A stretch of 64,000 bases of DNA from CAYNND01 sp964528735 (GCA_964528735.1 CAZGUV010000001.1:1-64000), one strand, 5' to 3'. Counted from the stretch's first letter, positions 7,536-16,611 are shown. Numbers and translations: made by a program. Notes: generated by a model not told the origin, from the sequence alone.

Positions 7536-9068
7536 ATGCCAGCACCTGAGATACAGCCAAATCGTATCTACAAAAAGCTTCCTGAGGGGCACGATCGACT
7601 CGCCCAGCGACTCCTTGGTGGTAATCCAATCACCGTTGAGCTCGGCTCACAGAGACACACCGCATCTGCGCTTGATATAATTTCTATTCCACCTGCACCA
7701 GACAAAGTGCTCATCGAACAGTGTGCGTCGATGTTGCAGCTGACTCCTCAAGAGCGTGATGCATTTCTTGCGCCAAGTGATGCAAAGCTATCACCTGAAA
7801 TGCAAGCGCTCCGCGAAGAAATTTTCAGAAAAATAAACCAAGCAGCAAAAGAATCGGTTGAGTATAACCTTGAAGAATTGTATTTTGATTTTTCTGACTA
7901 TTACAATCCTCAGAAACCGATACGCTCGCACAAAGACATTATCTCATTTATGAGGATGACTTCTCTGTATCGAACAGATTCACGAAAACGCGTGGTCAGT
8001 GCAAACTATTGCCAACTTCTTTCAGATGTTGTTGCTCGGTATGAAATCTTGAAGCGAGAGTTTGGAACTTTGATAGAAGAATCAAACTATGTACATGATG
8101 TGTTTTACGCACGAGGTGAGTTTGCGGGGGGTCCACGAACGATTGACCCAATACGCCGTGATGACCTGAGGGATCATTCACTCGAACCAGCGGTTGTGTA
8201 CCTCCAACCAGCATTCACGCCCTACAACCATGCTCCGATGAGAGGTGTTGTCGATGTGCTTACTAAAGGCCGCGGGAAGCGGGTTCAAAGTGCACACTCA
8301 AAAACTGTTCGTGATCCACTGGTGCGAGCATCTGAGGCTGGTAAAGATGCAATTGGCGATATCTACGAATGCAGACGAGAACAAGCAGTCCCTCTCGTCT
8401 TGCAACTTGTCAGTCGGTTGTTCGCAGCTCCTCTTAATGCAAAAGGCATTATTATTGAGAACGATGGATTTTTTTCGCGAGAGGAATCATCACATGCGAG
8501 CTACTCGCTAAGGAGTGAATTTGGTCCAATGAATGCGCCACGGATTATGGACAACGACATGAATACAAATTCAGGAGGTTATACTGCAATTAAAATTAGG
8601 GGATCAATTCATACCAAAGTACCAAGCACGGGTGAGCAGAGAGTGAGGGATATTGAAATTCAGATTGTACCAAAAGGAAATAGAAATAATGACGGTATGC
8701 GTAACTGGCATATTTATCAGATGGTGAGAAAGATTGCGGAGGTCACTCGCAAACGAGGTGCCGTGCCAATGCGGCAATTCGAGCAGTACCTAGAAGACGC
8801 ATCAAAAAGCTCAGGAATACCGAAAGACGCGATACTCAAGGGCGTCACTGACCGTATTTCACAAGTACATAGCCCGACACGAAATGGCATTTCGCATATT
8901 ATTTCAAACTCAGTCTATAACCGATTGAAGCATATCCCGGGGCTCGTGAGCGAAGAGTGGCTGAGGGCAGTGCTCTACGCGATAGAGCGAGGCAAGGCAA
9001 TACATATCTACAAGGAGCGAAAAGAGGAACGGAAGAGTAAAGAAAAGTTGCAAAAAAGAAGAAAATAA
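7536..9068 (+). CDS. Unknown 510-residue protein, possibly RelA/SpoT-like fold
   Basis: Not firmly recognised. It is a soluble, charged protein without signal peptide or membrane helix. Residues of about 265-400 hold a faint likeness to the (p)ppGpp synthetase fold: a G-K-D-A-I-G-D-I-Y segment, then G-G-Y-T-A-I-K-I-R-G-S-I-H, then D-I-E-I-Q-I, in the order seen for G-Y-x-S-L-H and E-I-Q-I in Rel proteins. The C-terminus is very rich in Lys, Arg and Glu (E-R-K-E-E-R-K-S-K-E-K), suggesting nucleic-acid or ribosome contact. It has its own TATACT box 6 nt before the ATG and lies among RNA-processing and ribosomal genes. The fold assignment is only suggestive. Confidence 0.55.
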   Translation: MPAPEIQPNRIYKKLPEGHDRLAQRLLGGNPITVELGSQRHTASALDIISIPPAPDKVLIEQCASMLQLTPQERDAFLAPSDAKLSPEMQALREEIFRKINQAAKESVEYNLEELYFDFSDYYNPQKPIRSHKDIISFMRMTSLYRTDSRKRVVSANYCQLLSDVVARYEILKREFGTLIEESNYVHDVFYARGEFAGGPRTIDPIRRDDLRDHSLEPAVVYLQPAFTPYNHAPMRGVVDVLTKGRGKRVQSAHSKTVRDPLVRASEAGKDAIGDIYECRREQAVPLVLQLVSRLFAAPLNAKGIIIENDGFFSREESSHASYSLRSEFGPMNAPRIMDNDMNTNSGGYTAIKIRGSIHTKVPSTGEQRVRDIEIQIVPKGNRNNDGMRNWHIYQMVRKIAEVTRKRGAVPMRQFEQYLEDASKSSGIPKDAILKGVTDRISQVHSPTRNGISHIISNSVYNRLKHIPGLVSEEWLRAVLYAIERGKAIHIYKERKEERKSKEKLQKRRK

Positions 9069-9083
9069 GTATACTCCTCATCC

Positions 9084-9335
9084 ATGGTAGTACGCATGCG
9101 CGCAACGCGCTCACATAGAAATAACCGTCGCAGTCACCACGCCCTCAAGGGTCCACGACTTTCGACATCTCCTGAAGGAGTTGTACATCTCCGCCACCGA
9201 GCATATCTCGTTAATGGTGTGTACATGTACCGAGGACGAACACTTGGTAAGCCACAGAAAACTGCTGCTCCAAAGGTAGAGAAGAAGGCGGCTCCTAAGT
9301 CAAAGAAGAAAGTAGCTGGAAAAAAGGCTGAATAA
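9084..9335 (+). CDS. rpmF: Large ribosomal subunit protein bL32
   Basis: bL32 is a small protein of the 50S subunit. The N-terminal half has the family pattern (R-S-H-R-N-N-R-R-S-H-H-A-L, then C-H-R-like V-V-H-L-R-H-R-A). No zinc-binding Cys pairs are present, so it is the C-minus type. The last 25 residues are an Ala/Lys/Pro extension not needed in short homologues. A TATACT box ends 8 nt before the ATG. It is followed 6 nt later by nusB, as part of a translation and transcription cluster. Confidence 0.88.
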   Translation: MVVRMRATRSHRNNRRSHHALKGPRLSTSPEGVVHLRHRAYLVNGVYMYRGRTLGKPQKTAAPKVEKKAAPKSKKKVAGKKAE

Positions 9336-9341
9336 TGAATC

Positions 9342-10238
9342 ATGACGATGCGCACGAGACATTTCGCGCGTACGATAGTGCTCCAAGCGCTCTTTGAGTA
9401 CGATTCACAAGGCTTTAATGGCGACCCATTGCCTATACTTCATACAACTCTTGAGGAGTATTCGCCTAACTCACCGCACCGCTCATACATGGAGCAGCTC
9501 ATCAAGACGATTGTGGCAAAGCAGTCAGAGATTGATGCGATCATCATTAAAGCGGCACCAGAGTGGCCAATCGAGAAAATCGCAGTCATAGATAGAAACG
9601 TATTGCGACTTGGACTCTGCGAACTCCTGTTTGGTGATAGAAATGATGTTCCGCCAAAAGTCGCTATCAATGAGGCGATTGAGCTCGGCAAAGAGTTTGG
9701 GGGTGAATCAAGTGGACGTTTTGTGAATGGAGTGCTCGGCGCGGTCTATCGAGATATCGGAGAGCCTCAAAAGGAAGAGGGTGGAAAAAGAACCGCTGAT
9801 GAAAAAGAACTTCCCACCGAAGAACTAGTGGGGGCGGTAGTGTATGCAAAAGGTCACAAAGAGCATGAGCTATTTGTTGCGCTCGTGCATGATGTCTTCG
9901 GGTACTGGACGCTTTCAAAAGGAAAGCTCAATGAACACGAGCAACCTGAAGCTGGTGCGCTTCGAAAAGTGCTTGAGGAAATCGGCATAGAGGGAAGTAT
10001 ACGAGAGCCACTCGGAGAGAATGAATATATCGCGCATGAACCAGGAACTGGAAGGCGCCGACGAAAGGCAACCTATTTCCTCGTCGAAGCCCCATTTGTT
10101 GATATCAAGCTAAAACAAGGAGGAGGACTCGATGATGCTCGATGGTTTCGACTTGCTGAAATCGGAGCACTCAAATTCTATGATGACCTTATCCCAGTCA
10201 TCACTCGTGCAGTTACTACACTTGCATCTATTACGTAA
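9342..10238 (+). CDS. nusB: NusB antitermination factor fused to a Nudix hydrolase domain
   Basis: Residues of about 1-140 are NusB, the helical antitermination and rRNA-transcription factor: R-T-I-V-L-Q-A-L-F-E-Y-D near the start, then I-D-R-N-V-L-R-L-G-L-C-E-L-L and K-V-A-I-N-E-A-I-E-L-G-K-E-F-G. A charged linker leads into a Nudix domain (about 155-298). Its box starts at Gly194 (G-x5-E-x7-R-K-V-L-E-E-I-G-I), with Lys where the consensus has Glu after the Arg. The tail E-P-G-T-G-R-R-R-R-K-A-T-Y-F resembles diadenosine-polyphosphate-type Nudix enzymes. No frame problem is seen, so the fusion looks real. The Nudix substrate is unknown. Confidence 0.88.
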   Translation: MTMRTRHFARTIVLQALFEYDSQGFNGDPLPILHTTLEEYSPNSPHRSYMEQLIKTIVAKQSEIDAIIIKAAPEWPIEKIAVIDRNVLRLGLCELLFGDRNDVPPKVAINEAIELGKEFGGESSGRFVNGVLGAVYRDIGEPQKEEGGKRTADEKELPTEELVGAVVYAKGHKEHELFVALVHDVFGYWTLSKGKLNEHEQPEAGALRKVLEEIGIEGSIREPLGENEYIAHEPGTGRRRRKATYFLVEAPFVDIKLKQGGGLDDARWFRLAEIGALKFYDDLIPVITRAVTTLASIT

Positions 10239-10250
10239 TATACTGAACGT

Positions 10251-10955
10251 ATGAAACAGGTTCACGGTTTTCTTACACACGCACAAGTGTCCTTCGCAAA
10301 TGATGCACTTTTGCGCACCGCGTTCACTCACCGATCATTTTTGAATGAGATGAAGCGCGACCCTGAGACGGGCGCATTGCTCGAACATAACGAGCGTCTA
10401 GAATTTCTCGGCGACGCAGTGCTCGAACTTGTTGTAACCGAGTTTCTTTTTGCAAAATATCCTGATAGACCAGAGGGTGAGCTCACCGCAATCCGAGCAG
10501 CACTTGTAAATACGGTTAGTATTTGTGAAGCAGCGAAGCAGTTGCAGATGAACGATTTCCTCCTGCTTTCAAAAGGCGAAGCTCGAGACACAGGACGTGC
10601 GCGAGATGTAATTCTCGCGAATGCATTTGAAGCATTTATCGGTGCGCTCTATATTGACCAAGGCTACATCGTGGTAAGGGATTTCATCGCGCGTGCGCTT
10701 TTTGCAAAAACTGATGAGGTAGTTTCTAAGCGTCTGTGGCAGGATGCAAAAAGCCGTTTCCAGGAAATGGCGCAAGAAATTCACAGCATTACGCCAACAT
10801 ACAAAATTGTAGGTGAGACAGGTCCAGACCACGATAAGCAATTCGTCTCAGCGGTATACATTGGAGAGGACAAAATCGCTGAAGGGGCGGGAAAGTCAAA
10901 GCAGGAAGCTGAGACTGCAGCAGCACGTGCAGGACTTGAAGCAAAGGGCTGGTAG
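10251..10955 (+). CDS. rnc: Ribonuclease III
   Basis: RNase III cleaves double-stranded RNA, including rRNA precursors. At 234 residues it has the standard length. The signature N-E-R-L-E-F-L-G-D-A-V-L lies near residue 45, with the second catalytic acidic pair in the A-F-E-A-F-I-G-A-L-Y-I-D segment. A C-terminal dsRNA-binding domain ends with the typical G-K-S-K-Q-E-A-E-T-A-A-A-R-A. A TATACT box ends 6 nt before the ATG, so the gene can be transcribed separately from nusB although it is only 12 nt downstream. Confidence 0.96.
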   Translation: MKQVHGFLTHAQVSFANDALLRTAFTHRSFLNEMKRDPETGALLEHNERLEFLGDAVLELVVTEFLFAKYPDRPEGELTAIRAALVNTVSICEAAKQLQMNDFLLLSKGEARDTGRARDVILANAFEAFIGALYIDQGYIVVRDFIARALFAKTDEVVSKRLWQDAKSRFQEMAQEIHSITPTYKIVGETGPDHDKQFVSAVYIGEDKIAEGAGKSKQEAETAAARAGLEAKGW

Positions 10956-11010
10956 TTTTTCTGTGTACGGTTGCTCTTTCAGGTCCTCAAAATAATGGTA
11001 TTATCTCCCT

Positions 11011-13218
11011 ATGCTGAAGGAGATTCGGATTCAAGGCTTCAAATCTTTTGCTAAGAAAGGCGATATCATCTTCTCTTCTCCAATAGTTTCAATCGTCGGG
11101 CCAAATGGTTCTGGTAAATCAAATGTCGCTGAAGCGTTTCGCTTTGTGCTCGGCGAGCAATCGATGAAGGCAATGCGTGGAAGTAAGGGTGAAGATCTTA
11201 TCTGGAACGGAAGCAGTGCAGTTGCTCGTGCAAACAAAGCATCAGTTGAAGTAGTGTTTGATAACACTCAAGGACTTTTTCCGTACGACTTTTCTGAAGT
11301 GACAATTCAACGCGCAGTATATCGTGATGGGCAAAACGAATATAGTATCAATGGCTCAAAAGTACGACTGAAAGACATTCATGAGCTTCTCGCAAAGGTT
11401 CATATTGGAAGCTCTGGTCACCACATTATTTCTCAGGGTCAGGCAGATAAGATTTTAAATGCGTCACCGAAAGATAGACGAGAGATGCTTGAAGATGCGC
11501 TCGGTCTTACTGCGGTAGAGTTAAAACGCGAGGAGTCAATACGGAAGCTTCAAAAAACAAAAGATAATAGAACCCAAGTTGATTTACTGAGGCGAGAAGC
11601 AGCACCGCGACTTCGCATGCTTGAAAAGCAAATTGAAAAAAAGCAAAAGCTTGATGGGCTCCAAAAGGATCTTGCAGAGCGAGGAGCGCTCTATCTTGCA
11701 CGCGAAGGGAGTTATATAACCTTTACTGCAAAAGAGTTGCTTCAACAAAGCCAAGAGCCTCGGCAGCGTCTTGATCGCTCAGAGGAATTACTGCAGCGTG
11801 AGCGACTTCTTTTTCAGCAGGATTCAATGCGATCTTCGAAAGAAGAAGCGCGGCGAGCACTTGCAGAAGAGCGTATTCAGCTCGAACAAAAATTGCGTGA
11901 ACTTAGACATGCGCAGAGTGAAAGAGAGCGCGAGCTGGGGAGTATCGAGGGAAAGCTCAGTGTGCTCTCTGAACCCCAAGCGTCTGAGCCAGATGCGATA
12001 ACGGTATCTCGAACACAGGTACATGCGTTGCGTGACGGTATAACATCAGTCGTAGAGGAAGTTGAACAGACTCAAGAATACAAATCCGCATTTTATTCAT
12101 TGCGTACACTCGCGTCACATTTTGTTGATGCGTGTACAAAAGTAACTACGCGTCAGCATAGCCCAGAACATCTCATTGCTTCACTCAAAACTCGCAAATC
12201 TGAGATTGAGTCAGGCAGAGAGCAATTGAGTGAAGAAATTCGCATAGTGAGCGAGCGACTAACGTATGTGACTGCGGACGAGCAGCGTTCACAGTCTGGG
12301 GGCGGTGATCGTGAAAAGACCGTATTGGTGTTGACTGCAGAGGTAAGCGAGCTCCGTTCGCAGGTACGTGAGTTTGACATGAAGGCGGAAGTGATTGCTC
12401 GGGATAAAAGACTTTTTGAGGAAAATGTGCGCGAACTCGTTACTCTTCTTGATACACAGCTTTCACTTCCTGAGTACTCAGAGGCGCTTCGTATAGAGGG
12501 AGCAGATAGAGTGCGACAAGAGACTGAGAGGCAATCACTTGAACGTCTCAAAATTAAGATTGAAGAGATTGGAACTGTGGGGGAGGAGATTGCGAAGGAA
12601 TACGCTGATGCATCTGCACGTGACGCGTTTTTGGCACGCGAATTAGAGGACCTCACAAAAGCAGAACAATCGCTGCTGACACTCATTGATGAGCTTGAAG
12701 CTGAGATGACAGAAAAGTTTTCTCACGGGGTGAAGGAGGTGAACGAACAGTTCACTCGTTATTTCTCTGTACTTTTTGGTGGCGGAGAAGCTTCGCTTGT
12801 TGAGACAAAAGAGCAGAAGAAGATACGAGGCGAAGACGGTGAAGAAGAGGAAGGAGAAGTCGAGCTCGGTGTCGATGTTCGTGTACATTTGCCACGAAAA
12901 AAAGTCTCAACACTTTCTATACTTTCCGGCGGTGAGCGTGCACTTACTTCTATCGCACTGATTTTTGCGATGTCTCAAGTAAACCCGCCACCATTTATCA
13001 TTCTTGATGAAACAGATGCGGCACTCGATGAGGCAAATAGCGCACGATATGCAGACATGATTCGTCTGCTCTCTGAGCATAGCCAGCTTATCGTGATTAC
13101 ACACAACCGAGCGACGATGAATTCCGCAGGTGTTTTGTATGGAGTTACGATGGGAAGCGATGGAGTTTCAAAACTTCTCTCTGTACAGCTTGAGGAAGCT
13201 CAGCGTGTAGCAAAGTAG
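11011..13218 (+). CDS. smc: Short SMC-like ATPase without a visible hinge
   Basis: SMC proteins organise and segregate the chromosome. The ATPase halves are clear: Walker A G-P-N-G-S-G-K-S at about residues 30-37 and, from residue 638, the signature L-S-G-G-E-R-A-L and Walker B F-I-I-L-D-E-T-D-A-A-L-D. The N-terminus (I-R-I-Q-G-F-K-S-F-A) is typical of SMC. The protein is only 735 residues against about 1150-1200 for usual SMC. The 165-600 region is charged coiled coil, and I see no hinge domain in it. No scpA or scpB is near. TATTAT ends 6 nt before the ATG. A RecN- or Rad50-like role is less likely given the head motifs. Confidence 0.85.
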   Translation: MLKEIRIQGFKSFAKKGDIIFSSPIVSIVGPNGSGKSNVAEAFRFVLGEQSMKAMRGSKGEDLIWNGSSAVARANKASVEVVFDNTQGLFPYDFSEVTIQRAVYRDGQNEYSINGSKVRLKDIHELLAKVHIGSSGHHIISQGQADKILNASPKDRREMLEDALGLTAVELKREESIRKLQKTKDNRTQVDLLRREAAPRLRMLEKQIEKKQKLDGLQKDLAERGALYLAREGSYITFTAKELLQQSQEPRQRLDRSEELLQRERLLFQQDSMRSSKEEARRALAEERIQLEQKLRELRHAQSERERELGSIEGKLSVLSEPQASEPDAITVSRTQVHALRDGITSVVEEVEQTQEYKSAFYSLRTLASHFVDACTKVTTRQHSPEHLIASLKTRKSEIESGREQLSEEIRIVSERLTYVTADEQRSQSGGGDREKTVLVLTAEVSELRSQVREFDMKAEVIARDKRLFEENVRELVTLLDTQLSLPEYSEALRIEGADRVRQETERQSLERLKIKIEEIGTVGEEIAKEYADASARDAFLARELEDLTKAEQSLLTLIDELEAEMTEKFSHGVKEVNEQFTRYFSVLFGGGEASLVETKEQKKIRGEDGEEEEGEVELGVDVRVHLPRKKVSTLSILSGGERALTSIALIFAMSQVNPPPFIILDETDAALDEANSARYADMIRLLSEHSQLIVITHNRATMNSAGVLYGVTMGSDGVSKLLSVQLEEAQRVAK

Positions 13219-13219
13219 C

Positions 13220-14197
13220 ATGAAATATATACTCGGACTTCTTCTCTTCGCATTTACTCCATTTTTTGTGTTTGCGGTTGATATGTGCGAAGTCGGCTCA
13301 GTCTCTCCGGATGGTTTTGGTGCATTACCTATCACCCATAAAGCGAATGCAAAAGTCCCATACTCTGATGCGCGTCCGCGTGCATTTTCAATGATTGTTT
13401 TCCATGACCCCGGGAGTTCACAATGTGATCCTATTGCAATGTTAACGTATGGTCAGACCTACGATAAAAAGCGCGATGGTATGTTTGGGTATCACTTCTA
13501 TATAGCGCGTGACGGCACTGTCTACCAAGGAGCGCCACTTTCAAAACGAACTAATCATGTATCTGGTTCATATCGCCGAACAAAAATGCAATATAGCAAT
13601 AGCTCGGCGATAGGTATATCCCTCATGTGTGGTCATATGAAAATACCAGAGGCACAACTTGCTGCTGCGGTGCGCCTTGGGCACATGCTTCAAGTTGCCT
13701 ACGGGATTCCTTCTGCGCGAGTCTTTGGTCATGGGGAACTTCAATACAATCGACTCCCCAATGAAGGGATTGTTGCAGCGAGGGCAACACGCACCACTCC
13801 GGCAGATGGTCATGATGTACTTACCGTAAAGCGAGCTCCTTCTGATGTACGAATATGCGCAATTGACGGCACGGTACCTACTCCGTGCAGCGGACAGAGT
13901 TGTGAGGTATTTGCGTCGGCGTCACAGAAAACGATTCAGGGCTTACCACCAGGTTTGTACAAAATACTTACCGGTAACAGTGGATATGAAATACCAAAAA
14001 ATACACTTTCTGCATCATCGCGTATCCCACTTCCCAAAACTCGAGATGGGTATGGGCCAACAAGTATCTCAGGTTCAGTCATAGATACTGATGCTCGTGC
14101 ATGGGGATATGGTGAGCAGCGGGCAGCGCCTCAACGAAAATCGACTGTCGACACCTCGACGCATTTTTCTAACCCACTCGATTCAATGGAGTTCTAG
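13220..14197 (+). CDS. Secreted N-acetylmuramoyl-L-alanine amidase (Amidase_2/PGRP type)
   Basis: This predicted peptidoglycan amidase cleaves the stem peptide from muramic acid. Residues 1-19 form a signal peptide (hydrophobic run ending V-F-A). The amidase_2 fold follows: M-I-V-F-H-D-P-G-S (first zinc His), F-G-Y-H-F-Y-I-A-R-D-G-T-V-Y-Q-G, the N-H-V-S-G segment, A-I-G-I-S-L, and V-F-G-H-G-E-L (second zinc His). The remaining C-terminal 120 residues are not recognised. The ATG lies one base after the smc stop, so the two are probably co-transcribed. It may serve in cell division or wall turnover. No phage genes surround it. Confidence 0.87.
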   Translation: MKYILGLLLFAFTPFFVFAVDMCEVGSVSPDGFGALPITHKANAKVPYSDARPRAFSMIVFHDPGSSQCDPIAMLTYGQTYDKKRDGMFGYHFYIARDGTVYQGAPLSKRTNHVSGSYRRTKMQYSNSSAIGISLMCGHMKIPEAQLAAAVRLGHMLQVAYGIPSARVFGHGELQYNRLPNEGIVAARATRTTPADGHDVLTVKRAPSDVRICAIDGTVPTPCSGQSCEVFASASQKTIQGLPPGLYKILTGNSGYEIPKNTLSASSRIPLPKTRDGYGPTSISGSVIDTDARAWGYGEQRAAPQRKSTVDTSTHFSNPLDSMEF

Positions 14198-14198
14198 T

Positions 14199-15728
14199 CT
14201 AGAGTAATGATGCCTCAAGTTGGTTGCGGTCCTCTCGAATGCCTGAGAACGCAAAACGGACAGTATCTCCAAGTCTGAAAAGGGCGTCATCATTTTCAAG
14301 AGTGAGTGTTTTATCGTTGTAGTAGAGAAAGCCATACTCACGCATCTTTGATACATGCACGAAACCTTCTGCATGAGTTTCGGTATCACGTACAAATACA
14401 CCGTAGGGCATGACTCCAGAAATTGTGCCGACACGCGGTTCGTTGAGTCTGTCCTTCCAGTATCGTACGAGCATATCTTTTATAGAATCTCGCTCTGCCT
14501 CTTGCGCGCCAATTTCCTGGAGTGTGTTTTTTTGCGTCAACGTTTTATACAGTGCAACTTCGCGAGCGGGGAGTTGCTTGTTGCTAAGGAGTGCTTTCAG
14601 GATGCGATGCACCATGATGTCGGGGTATCTTCGTATCGGAGAGGTAAAGTGTGTGTAGTATGTGAATCCAAGCCCAAAATGACCAGTGTTTTTATAGTCG
14701 TAGACCGCCTTTGGCATCGCACGCAAAAGAGAGAGATTTATACAATCGTACTCAGGTGTTCCTTTTGCGACCTCAAGGACATGCTCAATGGATTTCGAAG
14801 ATACAAGGCCTTTGTGTTTATGTAACGTATATCCAAGAGCGTGGAGCAGTGTCTCAAGTACGCGCAATTTTTCGCCATTTGGGGAATCGTGTACACGGTA
14901 GACACCAATCAAATCGCGTCGTCGCTTCACTGTTTTATGCATATAGTGGGCAACAATCCTGTTTGCGAGCAACATACATTCCTCTATGACACCCATTGTT
15001 TCGTAGTACGGTTTGACGAATGCACTGACCGGTTCCTTATTTTTCCCCAAAGTAAATCCGATTTCTTCGGTGCCGAACTCGATAGCGCCATGCTTGAGTC
15101 GTTCAGCCTTTAATGCGCGTGCTATCGTGCGAATATGAGAAAGCTCTTTGTACATGACTCCCTTTTTTGTGTCGAGAGTCTCCTGCGCTTCTTTGTAGGT
15201 GAACCGCTTTCGTGAATGAATTATAGTACTCCCAATCCATTCATTATGTACTGTTCCTTTTGCATCAATCGTGACGATTACAGAAAAAGTCAATCTATCC
15301 TCATGTGGTTTCAGTGAGCAAATATCATTTGAGAGCTCCTCGGGAAGCATGGGAATAGTTTCGTCAACGAGATATACCGAGGTGCCTCTTTTTTGTGCTT
15401 CGCGGTCAATTACCGAATTGAATGGTACATAGTGAGATACATCAGCAATATGAATTCCCAGCTCAAAAAGCCCATGGGGAAGTGATCGTATTGAAAGCGC
15501 ATCATCAAAATCTTGTGCGGTTTCAGGGTCGATAGTGCAGGTAGGTATCGCGCGCATGTCCCTCCTTCCATCAGGGCGTGCATGTAAGAGCTTTGCACCT
15601 TCTCGAGCACTTTTGATAAGGTCCTTTGAAAACGGTGCGGGCATTACAAATGCATGCTCTTTCTTTTGGGGCACTGTTCGCTCACCATACTTTTCGCTAT
15701 TTTTTTTCTGTCGGGCAGAGTGCTTCAT
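14199..15728 (-). CDS. rnr: RNase II/RNase R family exoribonuclease
   Basis: A 3'-5' exoribonuclease of the RNB family. It opens with a basic tail, then the catalytic motif T-I-D-P-E-T-A-Q-D-F-D-D-A-L-S holding the metal-binding Asp residues. P-M-L-P-E-E-L-S-N-D-I-C-S-L, H-F-G-L-G and T-S-P-I-R-R-Y-P-D follow, typical of RNB. A C-terminal S1 domain begins V-G-T-I-S-G-V-M-P-Y-G-V-F-V. At 509 residues it lacks the cold-shock and helix-turn-helix domains of E. coli RNase R. ATG 15728 is preferred to GTG 15731 because TAGAGT ends 7 nt upstream. It is convergent with the amidase gene and divergent from rpsP. Confidence 0.93.
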   Translation of the reverse strand: MKHSARQKKNSEKYGERTVPQKKEHAFVMPAPFSKDLIKSAREGAKLLHARPDGRRDMRAIPTCTIDPETAQDFDDALSIRSLPHGLFELGIHIADVSHYVPFNSVIDREAQKRGTSVYLVDETIPMLPEELSNDICSLKPHEDRLTFSVIVTIDAKGTVHNEWIGSTIIHSRKRFTYKEAQETLDTKKGVMYKELSHIRTIARALKAERLKHGAIEFGTEEIGFTLGKNKEPVSAFVKPYYETMGVIEECMLLANRIVAHYMHKTVKRRRDLIGVYRVHDSPNGEKLRVLETLLHALGYTLHKHKGLVSSKSIEHVLEVAKGTPEYDCINLSLLRAMPKAVYDYKNTGHFGLGFTYYTHFTSPIRRYPDIMVHRILKALLSNKQLPAREVALYKTLTQKNTLQEIGAQEAERDSIKDMLVRYWKDRLNEPRVGTISGVMPYGVFVRDTETHAEGFVHVSKMREYGFLYYNDKTLTLENDDALFRLGDTVRFAFSGIREDRNQLEASLL

Positions 15729-15808
15729 CACTGCGACTCTACCCCATGAATAGGGTAATGACTAGGGGACCTTTGACTCTTCTGTGCAATTCTGGTAGAG
15801 TACCCGCC

Positions 15809-16147
15809 ATGTTAAGCATTCGATTACAGCGTACTGGCCGAAAGAACGACCCATCGTTTCGTATGGTAGTTACAGAGCACACAGAGGGCCCAAAGAGTAA
15901 CAGCTTTGTTGAGCGACTCGGTAATTATCACCCAAAGACAAAAGCAATTCAGATTGATGCTGATCGCGTCAAATATTGGATTTCAGTAGGGGCAAAGGCA
16001 ACAGGAACTGTGCACAATATGCTTGTTTCAAAGGGAATCATTAGTGGAAAGAAGATAAACGTCCTTCCACGAAAGACTCAGCCTAAAAAGGAGGAGGCAG
16101 CTGCGCCAGCCGCTGCAGCAACACCAGCTGAGACACCAGCAGCATAG
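15809..16147 (+). CDS. rpsP: Small ribosomal subunit protein bS16
   Basis: A 30S subunit protein. The start MLSIRLQRTGRKNDPSFR matches the family closely, and K-Y-W-I-S-V-G-A-K-A-T follows. The 112 residues include a C-terminal Ala/Pro/Glu extension after the normal end. TAGAGT ends 7 nt before this ATG, ruling out the much longer in-frame upstream extension. It opens the rpsP-khpA-(rimM)-trmD neighbourhood that is conserved in many bacteria. Confidence 0.95.
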   Translation: MLSIRLQRTGRKNDPSFRMVVTEHTEGPKSNSFVERLGNYHPKTKAIQIDADRVKYWISVGAKATGTVHNMLVSKGIISGKKINVLPRKTQPKKEEAAAPAAAATPAETPAA

Positions 16148-16181
16148 TTTTCCACAGACAGTTGAATGTGGGGGTGCATCA

Positions 16182-16208
16182 TTGCTATACTTAAAAAGCA
16201 GGTATAAT
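16182..16208 (+). promoter_or_regulatory. Tandem -10 boxes upstream of khpA
   Basis: An extended box TGCTATACT (16182-16190) and TATAAT (16203-16208) lie in the 83-nt gap between rpsP and the KH gene. The second leaves a leader of roughly 15 nt, so khpA may be both co-transcribed and separately expressed. No clear Shine-Dalgarno is seen. Confidence 0.4.
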
Positions 16209-16230
16209 TTATATTAGCTAGACAACCATT

Positions 16231-16611
16231 ATGCAGCACGACGAAGCGTTCCTCGATTATGTAATAAAGGCTCTTGTAGACCATCCTGAGGCTGTAGTCA
16301 TCACACGAACTGTTGATCAGATGGGAGTACTCCTTACGCTCACCGTGCACAAAGATGATATGGGTAAAGTGATTGGGCGTGACGGTGCAACAGCAAAAGC
16401 GGTTCGAACATTGCTCCGCGTTGCGGGTATGAAGAATGACGCACGAGTCAACCTCAAGATTAACGAACCGGAGGGAAGTGACCATGTTCGCGCAGAACGA
16501 CCAGCGGCTTCACTCAATGAGACTCCAGCTGAGACCTACGTGCATACGAATCCAACACCAGCTCCCTCAGAGCGAATGAAAACAGTAGACGAAGTGCTTG
16601 CGGACCTTTAA
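16231..16611 (+). CDS. khpA: KH-domain RNA-binding protein KhpA (YlqC family)
   Basis: A single KH domain occupies residues of about 1-77, with the G-x-x-G loop in V-I-G-R-D-G-A-T-A-K-A-V-R. This matches KhpA/YlqC, a small RNA chaperone linked in other bacteria to cell division and cell length. Typical KhpA is about 75-80 residues. Here a 45-residue Pro/Ala/Thr/Glu-rich tail is added, ending M-K-T-V-D-E-V-L-A-D-L. Its place between rpsP and trmD is the conserved one. A terminator follows the stop directly. Confidence 0.9.
   Translation: MQHDEAFLDYVIKALVDHPEAVVITRTVDQMGVLLTLTVHKDDMGKVIGRDGATAKAVRTLLRVAGMKNDARVNLKINEPEGSDHVRAERPAASLNETPAETYVHTNPTPAPSERMKTVDEVLADL

Noticed and set aside
13220..14197. 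Amidase as a prophage endolysin
   Set aside because: It has a signal peptide, lies 1 nt after smc and has no phage genes around it, so a cellular wall enzyme is more likely.
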